A DNA stretch of 64,000 nt, taken from positions 21,404-85,403 of the forward strand of contig NZ_JAUSKL010000038.1 in NCBI RefSeq assembly GCF_030646925.1. Direction: 5' to 3'. The DNA comes from Candidatus Binatus sp. (lineage in GTDB: Bacteria > Desulfobacterota > Binatia > Binatales > Binataceae). The position numbers were made by a program, and so were the translations under genes. Under the pieces are notes generated by a model. The model had not been told where the DNA came from. It did no database searches and saw nothing but the letters and a program-made list of their open reading frames with translations. Below, one piece after another: positions 44,611 through 53,502 of the stretch; position 1 is the first letter of the stretch; the number at the start of each line of letters is the position of its first letter.

Positions 44611-45050
44611 GCGCCGGCGAATCGCGGATGGCAATCGTGAGCCGCGCGCAGTTGAGGGTGGCGGACGAGCCGGACGCTAGTTCGCGCCGCTCGCTGTTTC
44701 GGCAGGTGGGACAATCGATCGGCGCGGCGGCGGCCGACAAGCTGATCGCCGATTTCGGCGGGCGCAGGCTGTATATCCCGATGACGCCGGCGGTGGGCGA
44801 CGTGGTGACGGGGTCGATTGGCCTCGATGCCGCGACGGCGATAGCGCGCGTGTTCGGCGGCGACCGGCTGCTGATTCCGTCGAGCAGTCATCAGACGAGG
44901 CGGCGCGAGCATATCGTGGCGATGCGGGCCGAGCGGATCAGTATCTCGCGGATTGCGCGCGCGCTCAGATGCACCGAGCGTTACGTGTACAAAGTGCTCG
45001 CGTCGGTGCGGAGCGGCGGCGGCGCGCCGGGGGTGCAGGGCGGTACGTAA
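44607..45050 (+). CDS. Mor-family (Mu-like) transcription activator
   Basis: 147 residues. The Mor/C pattern is present: a dimerisation helix (AAAADKLIADFGGRRLYIP), a loop and a C-terminal helix-turn-helix (MRAERISISRIARALRCTERYVYKVL). In phage Mu, Mor turns on the middle promoter. A Mor-like gene here, with gp27-gp29-like genes further right, identifies the region as Mu-like. The first repeat-filled gap starts right after the stop. Confidence 0.8.
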   Translation: MSAGESRMAIVSRAQLRVADEPDASSRRSLFRQVGQSIGAAAADKLIADFGGRRLYIPMTPAVGDVVTGSIGLDAATAIARVFGGDRLLIPSSSHQTRRREHIVAMRAERISISRIARALRCTERYVYKVLASVRSGGGAPGVQGGT

Positions 45051-45678
45051 GGAGGCAGGAAGCGGAGGAAGAGATCCGAAACCCCTCACGGGTTTCGGGC
45101 TTCCTGGGGTGAAAAGGATGCGGGCTTCGCCCTTTTAGTAGTGGAGAGAGGAGCGGCCGAATACCTCGCCCGCTGGGTTGCGGGAGAGAGGTCGCCGAAG
45201 CGCGCTAGCGACGCGAAGCCGACTTCGGGCCGAAGGGCCGAATCGCCCCAGGATAAAGTAGCGGGTGAGGGTGCAGTCGGCGTGCGTAACGATGTCAGAA
45301 AACAGATCCGGGATTCCTCGCGCGGCAACTTACCTACATCGATTCGGCCCTCCGGCCCGACTCGGCTCCGCGCGCGCGGGAATGACAGAAGGGGAAGCGA
45401 AGTGCGCGGGAATGACAGAGCGACCGGCGGGCTGAGGGGCTCTTATCGCGTCATCCTGAGCTGAGGCTGACGGAGTCGAAGGAACCCGGAGAAGATGCGG
45501 GCTTCGCCCTGTTAGTAAAAGGGAGAAAGGGAATTGAGGCGTTCGGAGATGCGATGAGGCCGGGGCAGAAAGACGCGGGCTACGCCCGGTTAGTAAATGG
45601 AAAAGTGGAGAGAGGGAGACTAGCATCCGGTGGTTAGCATCGGCGGGCGACTAAAGAATCGAGAGGAAGACGAAAGCG
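45051..45678 (+). repeat. Gap 1: palindromic repeat block after the Mor-like gene
   Basis: No gene. A GA-rich spacer, hairpin element A (45076-45098), mini-hairpin element B copies at 45117, 45494 and 45572 (GGGC...GCCC with a GTTAGTA-like tail in two of the three), element D (CCCGC/GCGGG stem, 45169-45184) and element C (45213-45246, GCGAAGCCGACTTCGGGCCG form). Remaining sequence is a patchwork of other short phrases such as TCATCCTGAGCTGAGGCTGA. The block separates the Mor-like gene from the restriction-modification genes. Confidence 0.85.
45076..45098 (+). repeat. Element A hairpin, copy 1
   Basis: Perfect 9-bp stem CCGAAACCC / GGGTTTCGG with loop CTCAC, 25 nt after the Mor-like stop, preceded by a polypurine spacer and followed by GCTTCCTGGGG. 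Confidence 0.85.
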
Positions 45679-46707
45679 ATGGGGCGAGTGACCGAACAGG
45701 AACAGCAGGAAATAATCCGCTATCTGGAAGCTGACAAGCCGTTGCCGGACAAGTTCAGGTTTCTGCTGTTCGACGACAAGCGGGAAGTGGAACTGGTGTG
45801 GAACGGGAAGAGCAGCGAGGTCACCAATGTAGTGCTGCCGTTTCAGGTGATCGAGCAGGTGGACGAGCCGCGGGCGGAAAAGCCGGAGCATCGCGCGGTG
45901 CAATCGGATTTGTTTGCGACTGACAGTCGGGGGCGGCAACTCAAGGGCTGGACGAACAAGCTGATCTGGGGCGACAACAAGCTGATTCTTTCCTCGCTGA
46001 AGAATGGGCCGCTCAGGGAAGAGATCGAGAAGCAGGGCGGACTCAAGCTGATTTATATCGATCCGCCGTTCGATGTGGGTGCGGACTTCAGCATGGATAT
46101 CGAGATAGGTGGGGACACCTTCACCAAGAAGCCGAACATTTTGGAAGAGATCGCTTATCGCGACACGTGGGGGAAGGGTGCGGACAGCTTTATCGCGATG
46201 ATCTATGAGCGGCTGATCCTGATGCGCGACTTACTGGCCGAGGACGGGAGCATCTATGTGCATTGCGATTGGCGAGTTAATGCATACATCCATCTGGCAA
46301 TGGATGAGGTCTTCGGGCGAGAGAGGCTGATTAACGAAGTTGTCTGGAAAAGAAGCTACGGCCATGGCGACGCCCGAAGAGCGATGGGAGCCGCACAAGA
46401 CACCATCTTTCTCTACAGTCGATCCGAGCGGTTTGCCATAAACCCTTTCTATCACGAACACTCGGATAAATACTTGACATCTTTTTTCAAACATGAGGAC
46501 GAGCGTGGCCGCTACAAACTGGAAAACCTCACATCACCCAATCCACGCCCGAATTTGACATATCCATACAAGGGCTATCCGTCCCCACAAAAAGGTTGGC
46601 GGGTGAATTCAGAGAAAATGGAGCAACTTGATAGAGAGAATAGGCTCTATTTTCCGAAGAAAGAAGACGGCAGAATCATGAAGAAGGTGTATCTCCACGA
46701 GTTATAA
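45679..46707 (+). CDS. mod: Type III DNA methyltransferase Mod, N-terminal part (split by in-frame stop)
   Basis: 342 residues: an N-terminal helper region (MGRVTEQEQQEIIRYLEADK), LIWGDNKLILSSL and methyltransferase motif IV as LKLIYIDPPFD (a DPPF variant of DPPY), then DGSIYVHCDWRVNAYIHLAM and the target-recognition region. The TAA at 46705 interrupts YLHEL; the next codons [11 protein letters not shown] continue the same frame as in intact Mod proteins. So a single base change (probably AAA or AAG to TAA) split the gene. SAM-binding motif I lies in the second part. Base composition changes in the recognition region (about 46340-46890). Confidence 0.88.
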   Translation: MGRVTEQEQQEIIRYLEADKPLPDKFRFLLFDDKREVELVWNGKSSEVTNVVLPFQVIEQVDEPRAEKPEHRAVQSDLFATDSRGRQLKGWTNKLIWGDNKLILSSLKNGPLREEIEKQGGLKLIYIDPPFDVGADFSMDIEIGGDTFTKKPNILEEIAYRDTWGKGADSFIAMIYERLILMRDLLAEDGSIYVHCDWRVNAYIHLAMDEVFGRERLINEVVWKRSYGHGDARRAMGAAQDTIFLYSRSERFAINPFYHEHSDKYLTSFFKHEDERGRYKLENLTSPNPRPNLTYPYKGYPSPQKGWRVNSEKMEQLDRENRLYFPKKEDGRIMKKVYLHEL

Positions 46708-46716
46708 GGTCAGCCG

Positions 46717-47946
46717 ATGACCGATTTGTGGACTGACATTACACCACTCTCTGCCCAACACGCCGAACGCGCAGGCTACCCCACCCAAAAACCAGAAGCG
46801 CTACTGGAACGCATCGTCCGAGCCTCGTCCAACGAGGGCGACTTAGTAGCAGACTTCTTCTGCGGGTCGGGCACTACGGCGGCGGTGGCGGAAAAGCTGG
46901 GGCGCAAGTGGATCGTCAGCGACCTGGGCAAGTTCGCGATTCACACCACGCGCAAGCGGCTGATCGGAGTGCAGCGGGAGTTGAAGGCTGAAGGCAAGGA
47001 CTATCGTGCCTTTGAAGTCCTCAACTTAGGCAAGTATGAGCGGCAACACTACATCGGCGTGAATCCCAACCTGCGCGAAGCGGAACAGCAAAAGCAATTG
47101 GAGCAGAAGGAGGCCGCCTTCGTCGATCTGATCCTGCGGGCTTATCGCGCTGAGAGGACCGACGGGTTCGTGACCTTTCAGGGCAAGAAAAGTGGACGAT
47201 TGGTGGCGGTGGGTCCGGTGAATCTGCCGGTGACACGCTTATACGTCGAAGAGGTGATTCTGGAATGCCGGCAGAAGCATATCACGCGGGTGGACATCCT
47301 GGGGTTTGAGTTCGAGATGGGGCTTTTTCCGAACGTGCTGGACGAAGCACGGGCGAAGGGAATCGATATCGCGCCCAAGTATATCCCGGCCGAGGTCTTC
47401 GACAAACGCGCGGTTGAAAAAAACCAGGTGGTGTTTCACGACGTGGCGGCGATCGAGGTAAAGCCGATAGTCAAGAAGAACAGCGTGGCGGTGGAGCTGA
47501 CGGACTTTTCGGTGTTTTACTCGCAGGATTCGATTGCCAACGCAGAGGCCTCGCTCAAGGACAAAGCCAGCAAGATTGTGGTGGAGGCGGGGCAGATCGT
47601 GAAGGTGAGCAAGGACGCGAAGGGAATCGTGAAGCGCGAACGTCTGACGAAGAAATGGACTGACTGGATCGATTACTGGTCGGTGGATTTTGACTTTGAG
47701 AGCAAGCGCGAGATCGTGCGGGTGAAGAACGAGGACAGCGGCGCGTGGGAAGAGCGATGGACGGGGGATTACATTTTTGAGAACGAGTGGCAATCGTTCC
47801 GCACCAAAAAGGACCGAGGGCTGGAACTGACCAGCGTCTTTCAGGAATGCCCGTCGGGGCGGCGCAAGATCGCGGTGAAGGTGGTGGATATTTTCGGCAA
47901 CGACACGATGACGATCGTCGAGGTGAGCGTAGGAGGGCGGCGGTAA
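46717..47946 (+). CDS. mod: Type III DNA methyltransferase Mod, C-terminal part
   Basis: 409 residues from an ATG three codons after the stop of the first half and in the same frame. It holds [23 protein letters not shown] motif I ([20 protein letters not shown]) and the long C-terminal region of this Mod/Res subgroup. Both halves are needed for a beta-class methyltransferase; they could reassemble, read through, or be inactive. If methylation is lost, the intact Res must also be silent, because Res needs Mod for recognition. Ends TAATG with res. Confidence 0.87.
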   Translation: MTDLWTDITPLSAQHAERAGYPTQKPEALLERIVRASSNEGDLVADFFCGSGTTAAVAEKLGRKWIVSDLGKFAIHTTRKRLIGVQRELKAEGKDYRAFEVLNLGKYERQHYIGVNPNLREAEQQKQLEQKEAAFVDLILRAYRAERTDGFVTFQGKKSGRLVAVGPVNLPVTRLYVEEVILECRQKHITRVDILGFEFEMGLFPNVLDEARAKGIDIAPKYIPAEVFDKRAVEKNQVVFHDVAAIEVKPIVKKNSVAVELTDFSVFYSQDSIANAEASLKDKASKIVVEAGQIVKVSKDAKGIVKRERLTKKWTDWIDYWSVDFDFESKREIVRVKNEDSGAWEERWTGDYIFENEWQSFRTKKDRGLELTSVFQECPSGRRKIAVKVVDIFGNDTMTIVEVSVGGRR

Positions 47947-50636
47947 TGGCGCTTCATCCGAAGTTCCCCGCGTCGCCGTATGCGGTGCTCGAGCCAGAGG
48001 TGCGCTGGTTTCCGGCGGATGAAGCATTAAGAGAGTCCAGCTCGGAAAAGCTGATGCCGCCGCTGGTGCCGCAACTGCGGAAGCTGGTGAAAGTTTGGCG
48101 GGATAATCAGTATGAAGGGGCGACAGATACGAGCAAGAGTCTGCTTAAGTGGTGGTTCATCGAGCCGCATCTGATGCCGCAGTCAGATGGGACGATGGCT
48201 GAGTTTCAGTACTACTTTGCGCAGCGCGAGGCGATCGAGACGATCGTTTATCTGTACGACGCGGTGGGGGTGAAGGACAAGTACGACCTGATGCGGTTCG
48301 ACAGTTCGGGCGCGGTCTCGGCTGGGATGTTCGATGAGACGTGGCGGCGGTTCGTGGTGAAGATGGCGACGGGTACGGGCAAGACCAAGGTGCTGAGCCT
48401 GGTGCTGGCGTGGAGCTATTACCACAAGCTGTACGAGCCGGAGTCGCAGTTGGCGCGGAACTTTTTGGTGATCGCGCCCAACATCATCGTGCTGGATCGC
48501 ATCTACAAGGACTTCAAGGGTCTTGGGATTTTTCTGAGAGACGATCCGGTCGTACCGGACAATGGGTTCGCGGCGCGCAACTGGAGAGATGATTTCCAAC
48601 TGACCCTGCATGTGCAGGACGAGGTGCACGTCACCCGCCCCACCGGCAACATCTTTTTGACGAACATCCATCGCGTCTATGCGGGGGACGAGACGATCCC
48701 GTCGCCGGATGACGAGGATACGACGGATTACTTTCTGGGTAAGAGGCCGAGCGGAGGGACGACGGAGTCGAAGGTGGATCTTGGGATGATCGTGCGCGAT
48801 ATCAGCGAACTGGTGGTGCTGAATGACGAGGCTCATCATATTCACGACCCGCGGATGGCGTGGTTCAAATCAATAGAAGACATCCACAACCGGCTGAAGC
48901 AGAAGGGGGCGGCGCTATCGCTACAGGTGGACGTGACCGCAACGCCGCGGAGCAACGACGGGGCGATTTTCGTGCAGACGGTGGCTGACTATCCGCTGGT
49001 GGAAGCGATATCGCAAAACGTGGTCAAGCATCCGGTCCTGCCCGATGCGGCCAGCCGCGCCAAGCTGGTGGAGCGCACGAGCGCCAAGTTCACCGAGAAA
49101 TATGCGGACTATATCGACTTGGGCGTGATCGAGTGGCGGGCGGCATCCGCCGAGCATGAGAAGATGGGTAAAAAGGCCATCTTGTTCGTGATGACCGACG
49201 ACACGCGCAACTGCGACGACGTGGCCGAGTATCTGGAAGGCACCTATCCCGATCTGAAAGGTGCGGTGCTGGTGATTCACACCAAGAACAACGGCGAGAT
49301 ATCCGAATCGGCGTCGGGCAAGAGCAAAGAGGAATTGGAGAAGCTGCGCCGCCAGGCGAACGAGATAGACGGACAGGATAGCGAGTACAAGGCGATCGTG
49401 TCGGTGATGGTGCTGAAGGAAGGTTGGGACGTGCGCAATGTGACTACGATCGTGGGGCTGCGGGCATACTCGGCCAAGAGCAACATCCTGCCGGAACAGA
49501 CGCTGGGACGCGGCCTGCGCAAGATGTATCCCGGGCGCGTGGAAGAATATGTCAGCGTGGTCGGCACCAACGCGTTTATGGAGTTTGTCGAATCGATCCA
49601 GAGAGAAGGCGTGGTGCTCGAGCATAAGCCGATGGGAGAAGGGACGCAGCCGAAGGCGCCGATTGTAATTGAGATCGACAAAGAGAACGAGAAGAAAGAT
49701 ATCGACGCACTGGAGATCGAGATACCGGTGCTAAGCGGGCGCATCTACCGGGAGTACAAGAACCTGAGCGAGCTGGACGCAGGCGCGCTCGCGCATGAGA
49801 GGGTTCAGTACCGGCAATTCAGCGAGGAAGAGCAGCGGGAGATCGTGTTCAAGGACATCACGACCGGCGAGGTGACGCACACGACCATGCTCGATGGCGT
49901 AGGGGTCGCGGACTACCACAGCGTGATCGGCTACTTCGCACAAACAATCTTAAAGGACTTGCGGCTGGTGAGCGGCTACGACGTGCTGTACGGGAAGGTC
50001 AAAGCATTTGTTCAGACCGAGCTGTTCGATCGGCAGGTGGAACTAGAAGACGCGAATACGCTGCGCAACCTGTCGGAACTGGCGGCCACCAAGACATTGC
50101 TCGAGACGTTCAAGCGGGCGATCAACGCATTGACGGTGCGGGACAAAGGCGAGGCGGAGATTCGCGACACGATCAAGCTGCGGCATACGCGGCCATTCGT
50201 GGTGAAGGAGCAGGAGTACATCGTCGCGAAGAAGAGCGTCTTCAATCGCATCGTAGGGGACAGCCGGTTCGAGTTGATCTTCGCGCGCTTTCTGGAAGAT
50301 TGCGACGACGTGGTTTCCTACGCGAAGAACTACCTGGCGGTGGGTTTCAAGCTGGACTACGTGAATGCGGACGGGAGCATCGCGAACTACTATCCGGATT
50401 TTATCGTCAAGGTGTCGGACACGCGAACTTATGTCGTCGAAACCAAAGGGCAGGAAGAGTTGGACGTGCCGCGCAAGATGGAGCGGCTGCGGCAATGGTG
50501 CGAGGACCTGAATCGGGCGCAATCGGAGGTCAAGTACGACTTTGTGTACGTGGACCTGGATAGTTTCGAGCGATACAGGCCAGCGTCGTTCGAGCAACTG
50601 GTCGAAGGGTTCAGAGAGTACAAGGAGGTGAAGTGA
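47946..50636 (+). CDS. res: Type III restriction enzyme Res subunit
   Basis: 896 residues from the ATG at 47946 overlapping the mod stop by one base; the longer frame from 47787 is a shadow of mod. SF2 helicase motifs are clear: Walker A KMATGTGKTKVLSL, motif II LNDEAHHIHD, motif III VDVTATPRSN, motif VI EQTLGRGLRKMYPG. The C-terminal PD-(D/E)xK endonuclease is seen as YYPDFIVKVSDTRTYVVETKG. It uses ATP to search DNA and cuts unmodified sites together with Mod. Intact in this window. A repeat block follows. Confidence 0.93.
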   Translation: MALHPKFPASPYAVLEPEVRWFPADEALRESSSEKLMPPLVPQLRKLVKVWRDNQYEGATDTSKSLLKWWFIEPHLMPQSDGTMAEFQYYFAQREAIETIVYLYDAVGVKDKYDLMRFDSSGAVSAGMFDETWRRFVVKMATGTGKTKVLSLVLAWSYYHKLYEPESQLARNFLVIAPNIIVLDRIYKDFKGLGIFLRDDPVVPDNGFAARNWRDDFQLTLHVQDEVHVTRPTGNIFLTNIHRVYAGDETIPSPDDEDTTDYFLGKRPSGGTTESKVDLGMIVRDISELVVLNDEAHHIHDPRMAWFKSIEDIHNRLKQKGAALSLQVDVTATPRSNDGAIFVQTVADYPLVEAISQNVVKHPVLPDAASRAKLVERTSAKFTEKYADYIDLGVIEWRAASAEHEKMGKKAILFVMTDDTRNCDDVAEYLEGTYPDLKGAVLVIHTKNNGEISESASGKSKEELEKLRRQANEIDGQDSEYKAIVSVMVLKEGWDVRNVTTIVGLRAYSAKSNILPEQTLGRGLRKMYPGRVEEYVSVVGTNAFMEFVESIQREGVVLEHKPMGEGTQPKAPIVIEIDKENEKKDIDALEIEIPVLSGRIYREYKNLSELDAGALAHERVQYRQFSEEEQREIVFKDITTGEVTHTTMLDGVGVADYHSVIGYFAQTILKDLRLVSGYDVLYGKVKAFVQTELFDRQVELEDANTLRNLSELAATKTLLETFKRAINALTVRDKGEAEIRDTIKLRHTRPFVVKEQEYIVAKKSVFNRIVGDSRFELIFARFLEDCDDVVSYAKNYLAVGFKLDYVNADGSIANYYPDFIVKVSDTRTYVVETKGQEELDVPRKMERLRQWCEDLNRAQSEVKYDFVYVDLDSFERYRPASFEQLVEGFREYKEVK

Positions 50637-50671
50637 GCGGGGGAAGAAAAGAGAAGAGAGAAAAAGAAGAA

Positions 50672-50694
50672 CTGAAACCCACACTGGGTTTCAG
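50672..50694 (+). repeat. Element A hairpin, copy 2 (T-A variant)
   Basis: Perfect 9-bp stem CTGAAACCC / GGGTTTCAG, loop ACACT, 35 nt after the res stop. Second pair is T-A where other copies have C-G: a compensated change. Followed by ACTTCCTGTGG. Confidence 0.85.
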
Positions 50695-51081
50695 ACTTCC
50701 TGTGGCACTGAAGATGCGCGCTACGCGCTTATAGAAGGAAAGAGGGTTGGAGAACAGAGGTCTTAGTGGGGAGGGAAGATGCGGGCTTCGCCCTGTTAGT
50801 AAGGGAAGAAAGGAGGAGGCGGTGGAGAACGTGAGCGCCGTGGTGATGGTTGAACGCGGGGAGGAACGATGCGGGCTTCGCCCTGTTAATAAAGGGGAGA
50901 AGATGCTGCGGCCGAACACCCCGCCCGTTATTTTACGGGAGAGGAAGCCGAGTCCCGCTGGCGCGAAGCCGACTTCGGGCCGCAGGGCCGAATCGCAATA
51001 AGAGAGGATGCGGGCTACGCCCTGTTAGTAAATGGAGCGGAAGAAGGAGTGTCGAGAGATGGATTTGGTAGCCTCGTCCGC

Positions 51082-51194
51082 CTGCACCCTCACCGGCCTC
51101 TTTATCCTGGAGCGATTCGGCCCTGCGGCCCGAAGTCGGCTTCGCGTGCGTTCCGCCGCTTCGGCTTTCCTCTCCCGCAACGAAGCGGGCGAGG
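51082..51194 (+). repeat. 113-bp dispersed repeat, left copy
   Basis: From CTGCACCCTCACC through reverse element C to element D ending GCGGGCGAGG. Nearly identical to 57413-57524, differing at only a few positions. Confidence 0.85.
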
Positions 51195-51465
51195 GAGGGG
51201 AAAGGATCCGGGATTTTGCGGCTGCGCAGCGGTCGGCTCAGAATGACAATAGGGACGAGCGGGCGAGGGAAAGCGAGACGGGATTGTTCGGCTGCGCGGA
51301 GGTGGCCTCAGAACGACAAATGGGGAAGAGGGAGAAATGACGGCGCGAGCGTTCGGATCGTTTCCGGCGGCGCAAAATAGAATGCTCGAACAATAGCTAG
51401 TAAGTGCATTCTGCGTAACTCTCTGACTAATGAGATAGTAGTCAATAGGATACTCAGTTAGTAGT

Positions 51466-51729
51466 ATGAAACTCTTCAACGACATCCTGACCGGCAAGGA
51501 CAATCTGACCTTCGATGCGGCGCGGGTGGTAGGGGTGTTCGGCGCGTTCGCCTATATCGTGTTCTGGTGCGTGCAGGTCTATGAGGGGCGTCATTTCGAC
51601 CCGTCGGAGGCGGACGCCTACGGCAAGGGGCTCGGCCTGGTGCTGCTGTCGATGTCGGGTGCGGTGCTGTTAAAAAAATCGACCGAGCCGGAGCCGCCGG
51701 GGGCAAACCGTCCAGGCGGTGTCAATTGA
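51466..51729 (+). CDS. Small two-helix membrane protein, holin-like
   Basis: 87 residues with two likely helices (VVGVFGAFAYIVFWCVQVYE and GLGLVLLSMSGAVLLKK) and a short polar tail. Its place just before gp26/gp27-like genes in a Mu-like order fits a holin or lysis-associated protein, although no named family is clear. Ribosome site is weak. The stop overlaps the next gene's TTG (TTGA). Confidence 0.6.
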   Translation: MKLFNDILTGKDNLTFDAARVVGVFGAFAYIVFWCVQVYEGRHFDPSEADAYGKGLGLVLLSMSGAVLLKKSTEPEPPGANRPGGVN

Positions 51730-52028
51730 GCTGGGAAGCGGTCGCGTCATTTTCGCTGGTGCTGGTGACGCTGATCGGAATCAACCTGGGCATGATCAAA
51801 TCGATGCTGGACCGGCATTATCATATGACGCTGCGGGAAGCCGAGCGGTGGCAGGAAATCGAGCGCGGGCTGTTCGACTTGCGCGCGATGCTGCCGCTCG
51901 AGTACGTGCGGCGCGAGGACTGGATCCGGTTTGGCGGCACGCTCGACGCAAAACTCGACGCGCTGCGGGAAGAAATGCGCGAAGATATTTCAGGGGTGAA
52001 GGAAAGGTTGTATGCAGGACGGAATTGA
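51726..52028 (+). CDS. Phage protein with N-terminal helix and coiled coil (Mu gp25-like position)
   Basis: 100 residues from a TTG at 51726 coupled to the previous stop. One N-terminal helix (VASFSLVLVTLIGINLGMIK) and a charged C-terminal helix (LDALREEMREDISGVKERL). In Mu-like phages small membrane/coiled-coil proteins (DUF2730 or spanin-like) sit here. The competing frame from 51719 is not protein-like after ~20 codons. Confidence 0.6.
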   Translation: MSWEAVASFSLVLVTLIGINLGMIKSMLDRHYHMTLREAERWQEIERGLFDLRAMLPLEYVRREDWIRFGGTLDAKLDALREEMREDISGVKERLYAGRN

Positions 52029-52326
52029 CCTCGCGCAGCGGCAGCGCGAAGAGGCGCGGTGGCGAATGTTGCGGGTGGTCGATGCGGGGCGGCCGATCGC
52101 GGTCTCGGAGCAGATCATCTGGCGGGTGCTGTCGGATATCAAGCTCGGGCTCACGCAGGTGGGAGTGCGGCGCGAGCTTTCGTATCTCCGCGATTCGGGT
52201 CTGCTCGAACTGGAAGGCGAGGACACACAGACGTGGTTCGCGAAGTTGACCGCGAACGGAGTGGACGTGGTCGAGTACAACTATCCGGCGCCGGCGGGCG
52301 TCGCGCGTCCGAAGAAATATTGGTAG
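52012..52326 (+). CDS. Winged-helix phage protein (Mu gp26-like position)
   Basis: 104 residues: ARWRMLRVVDAGRPIAVSEQ and VRRELSYLRDSGLLELEGED form a winged helix, and LTANGVDVVEYNYPAPAGV a short C-terminus. It resembles the small phage proteins labelled VpaChn25_0724 that precede gp27/gp28 in Mu-like phages. The start overlaps the previous gene by 17 bases. Probably assists packaging or transcription. Confidence 0.65.
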   Translation: MQDGIDLAQRQREEARWRMLRVVDAGRPIAVSEQIIWRVLSDIKLGLTQVGVRRELSYLRDSGLLELEGEDTQTWFAKLTANGVDVVEYNYPAPAGVARPKKYW

Positions 52327-52334
52327 GCGCGCAG

Positions 52335-52964
52335 ATGGAAGAAAAAAAAGCCGCGCCCGCGGTCGAGGAGAGTGCTCGGTCCGAACGGATTCCATTCAAG
52401 CCGACGCTGAAGCATCGCACGTGGAAGATCGCCGGGCTGCCGGACGATCTGCGCGCCGAACTCGATCGGCAACTGGGCAACAACACCTTCCAGAGTTCCC
52501 GCGCACTGTCGAAGTGGCTCGGGGAGAACGGTTATGAGATATCGCACGCGGCGATTCACAAATACGGGCAGAAGTTCGAGCGGCGGCTGGCGGCGGTGAG
52601 AATCGCAAGCGAGCAGGCGCGAATCGTGTGCGATCAATTCAAGAATGACGACGACGAAGCGATGCAGAACGCGCTGATGCGGCTGGTGCAAAGCCAGTTG
52701 TTTCAGGTGCTGGTGGCGGTCAACGAAACCGCGAAGCGCACGCCCCAGGGGCGGGTGGCGGACGTGATCCCGGTCAATCTGACGGCGCTCGCGAGAAGCG
52801 TGGCGGGACTGCTGCGGGTGGATGCCGAGCGGCGGCGCTGGAGCGAACGGACGCGAGCGAGGATCGAGCAGGCGGCGGAGACGATCGAGGCGGCGAAGAG
52901 CGAGGGGCTCAGCGAGAACGTCGCGTCGAGGATTCGGGGCGTGCTGATGGCGATCGAGGAGTAG
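52335..52964 (+). CDS. DUF3486 protein (Mu gp27-like, small terminase candidate)
   Basis: 209 residues from the ATG at 52335, 9 bp after the previous gene. The family marks are LPDDLRAELDRQLGNNTFQS and LSKWLGENGYEISHAAIHKYGQKFERRL, followed by long helices. DUF3486 is the Mu gp27 family, which precedes the large terminase and probably acts as small terminase. A longer frame from 52059 is a shadow of the preceding gene. A repeat block separates it from gp28, which is unusual because these genes normally abut. Confidence 0.85.
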   Translation: MEEKKAAPAVEESARSERIPFKPTLKHRTWKIAGLPDDLRAELDRQLGNNTFQSSRALSKWLGENGYEISHAAIHKYGQKFERRLAAVRIASEQARIVCDQFKNDDDEAMQNALMRLVQSQLFQVLVAVNETAKRTPQGRVADVIPVNLTALARSVAGLLRVDAERRRWSERTRARIEQAAETIEAAKSEGLSENVASRIRGVLMAIEE

Positions 52965-52983
52965 GAGGAAGAGGGAAGAGATC

Positions 52984-53040
52984 CGAAACCTCAAGCAGGT
53001 GGAGTTTACCCTGAGCCTCGAAGGGGCCGCTTCCTGGGGT
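52984..53040 (+). repeat. Element A, degenerate copy 3
   Basis: Begins CGAAACCTCA 19 nt after the gp27-like stop and ends CGCTTCCTGGGG like the intact copies, but the right arm is replaced by about 30 unrelated bases, so the 9-bp stem is lost. Confidence 0.6.
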
Positions 53041-53254
53041 GACGCGAAGCCGACTTCGGGCCGCAGGGCCGAATCGCAATAAGAGGGGATGCGGGCTTCG
53101 CCCTGTTAGTAAGGGACGCAAGGGAGGAGGTGGTGAACGAGCGTCGGGGGTGATGGGGTTGAACGCGGGGAGGAAGAGTTGGAACCGCAGATTGCAGGCA
53201 GATTGTCGGGATTGAGGAGATGGGTGGGTAGAGAACGGGGTCTGCTTGCAGGGC

Positions 53255-53288
53255 CTGCGATCGCGCGCGCGGGCGCGCGCGATCGCAG
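53255..53288. repeat. Perfect 16-bp inverted repeat with GG loop
   Basis: Arms CTGCGATCGCGCGCGC (53255-53270) and its exact complement (53273-53288) around GG. Contains two GCGATCGC octamers and alternating GC, so it could form a long hairpin, cruciform or Z-DNA. Confidence 0.9.
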
Positions 53289-53502
53289 CACCCTCACCGG
53301 CCTCACCGCGTTCCGCGGTTTCGGCTTCCTCTCCCGTAAAGTAACGGGCGAGGATTAAGAAGGATTCTTCGCTTCGCGCAGAATGGGAAATTGGTGAATC
53401 GAGGGAAGCGCGGAATAGCCAATAGTATTTCAGGGAATGAGAGGGAGATGAAAATCAGAGAGGAAAGCGAGCAAGACGCGATAGTCAAATGAGTAGTCAA
53501 TT

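Larger units (their letters stand above)
50637..51465 (+). repeat. Gap 2: palindromic repeat block after res
   Basis: No gene over 829 bp. Contains element A (50672-50694), element B copies at 50713 (GCGC type), 50778, 50868 and 51007, element D at 50921-50945 and 51169-51194, element C forward (50963-50996) and reverse (51112-51145). Units 50778-50893 and 51082-51194 recur nearly unchanged in gap 5. The last ~70 bp (51395-51465) is AT-richer and contains TAGTAGTCAAT, also seen before the terminase gene; it may hold a promoter. Confidence 0.85.
52965..53502 (+). repeat. Gap 3: palindromic repeat block between gp27-like and gp28-like genes
   Basis: No gene over 538 bp. Degenerate element A (52984-53040), element C (53044-53077), element B (53088-53112) with part of the long B-spacer unit (to about 53170), a 34-bp perfect inverted repeat (53255-53288) and element D (53329-53353). 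The leader just before the terminase start has TAGTCAAATGAGTAGTCAAT, similar to that before 51466. Confidence 0.85.

Noticed and set aside
47239..48027. 262-codon minus-strand frame and others opposite mod/res
   Set aside because: Complement of clearly conserved mod and res motifs; no own features.
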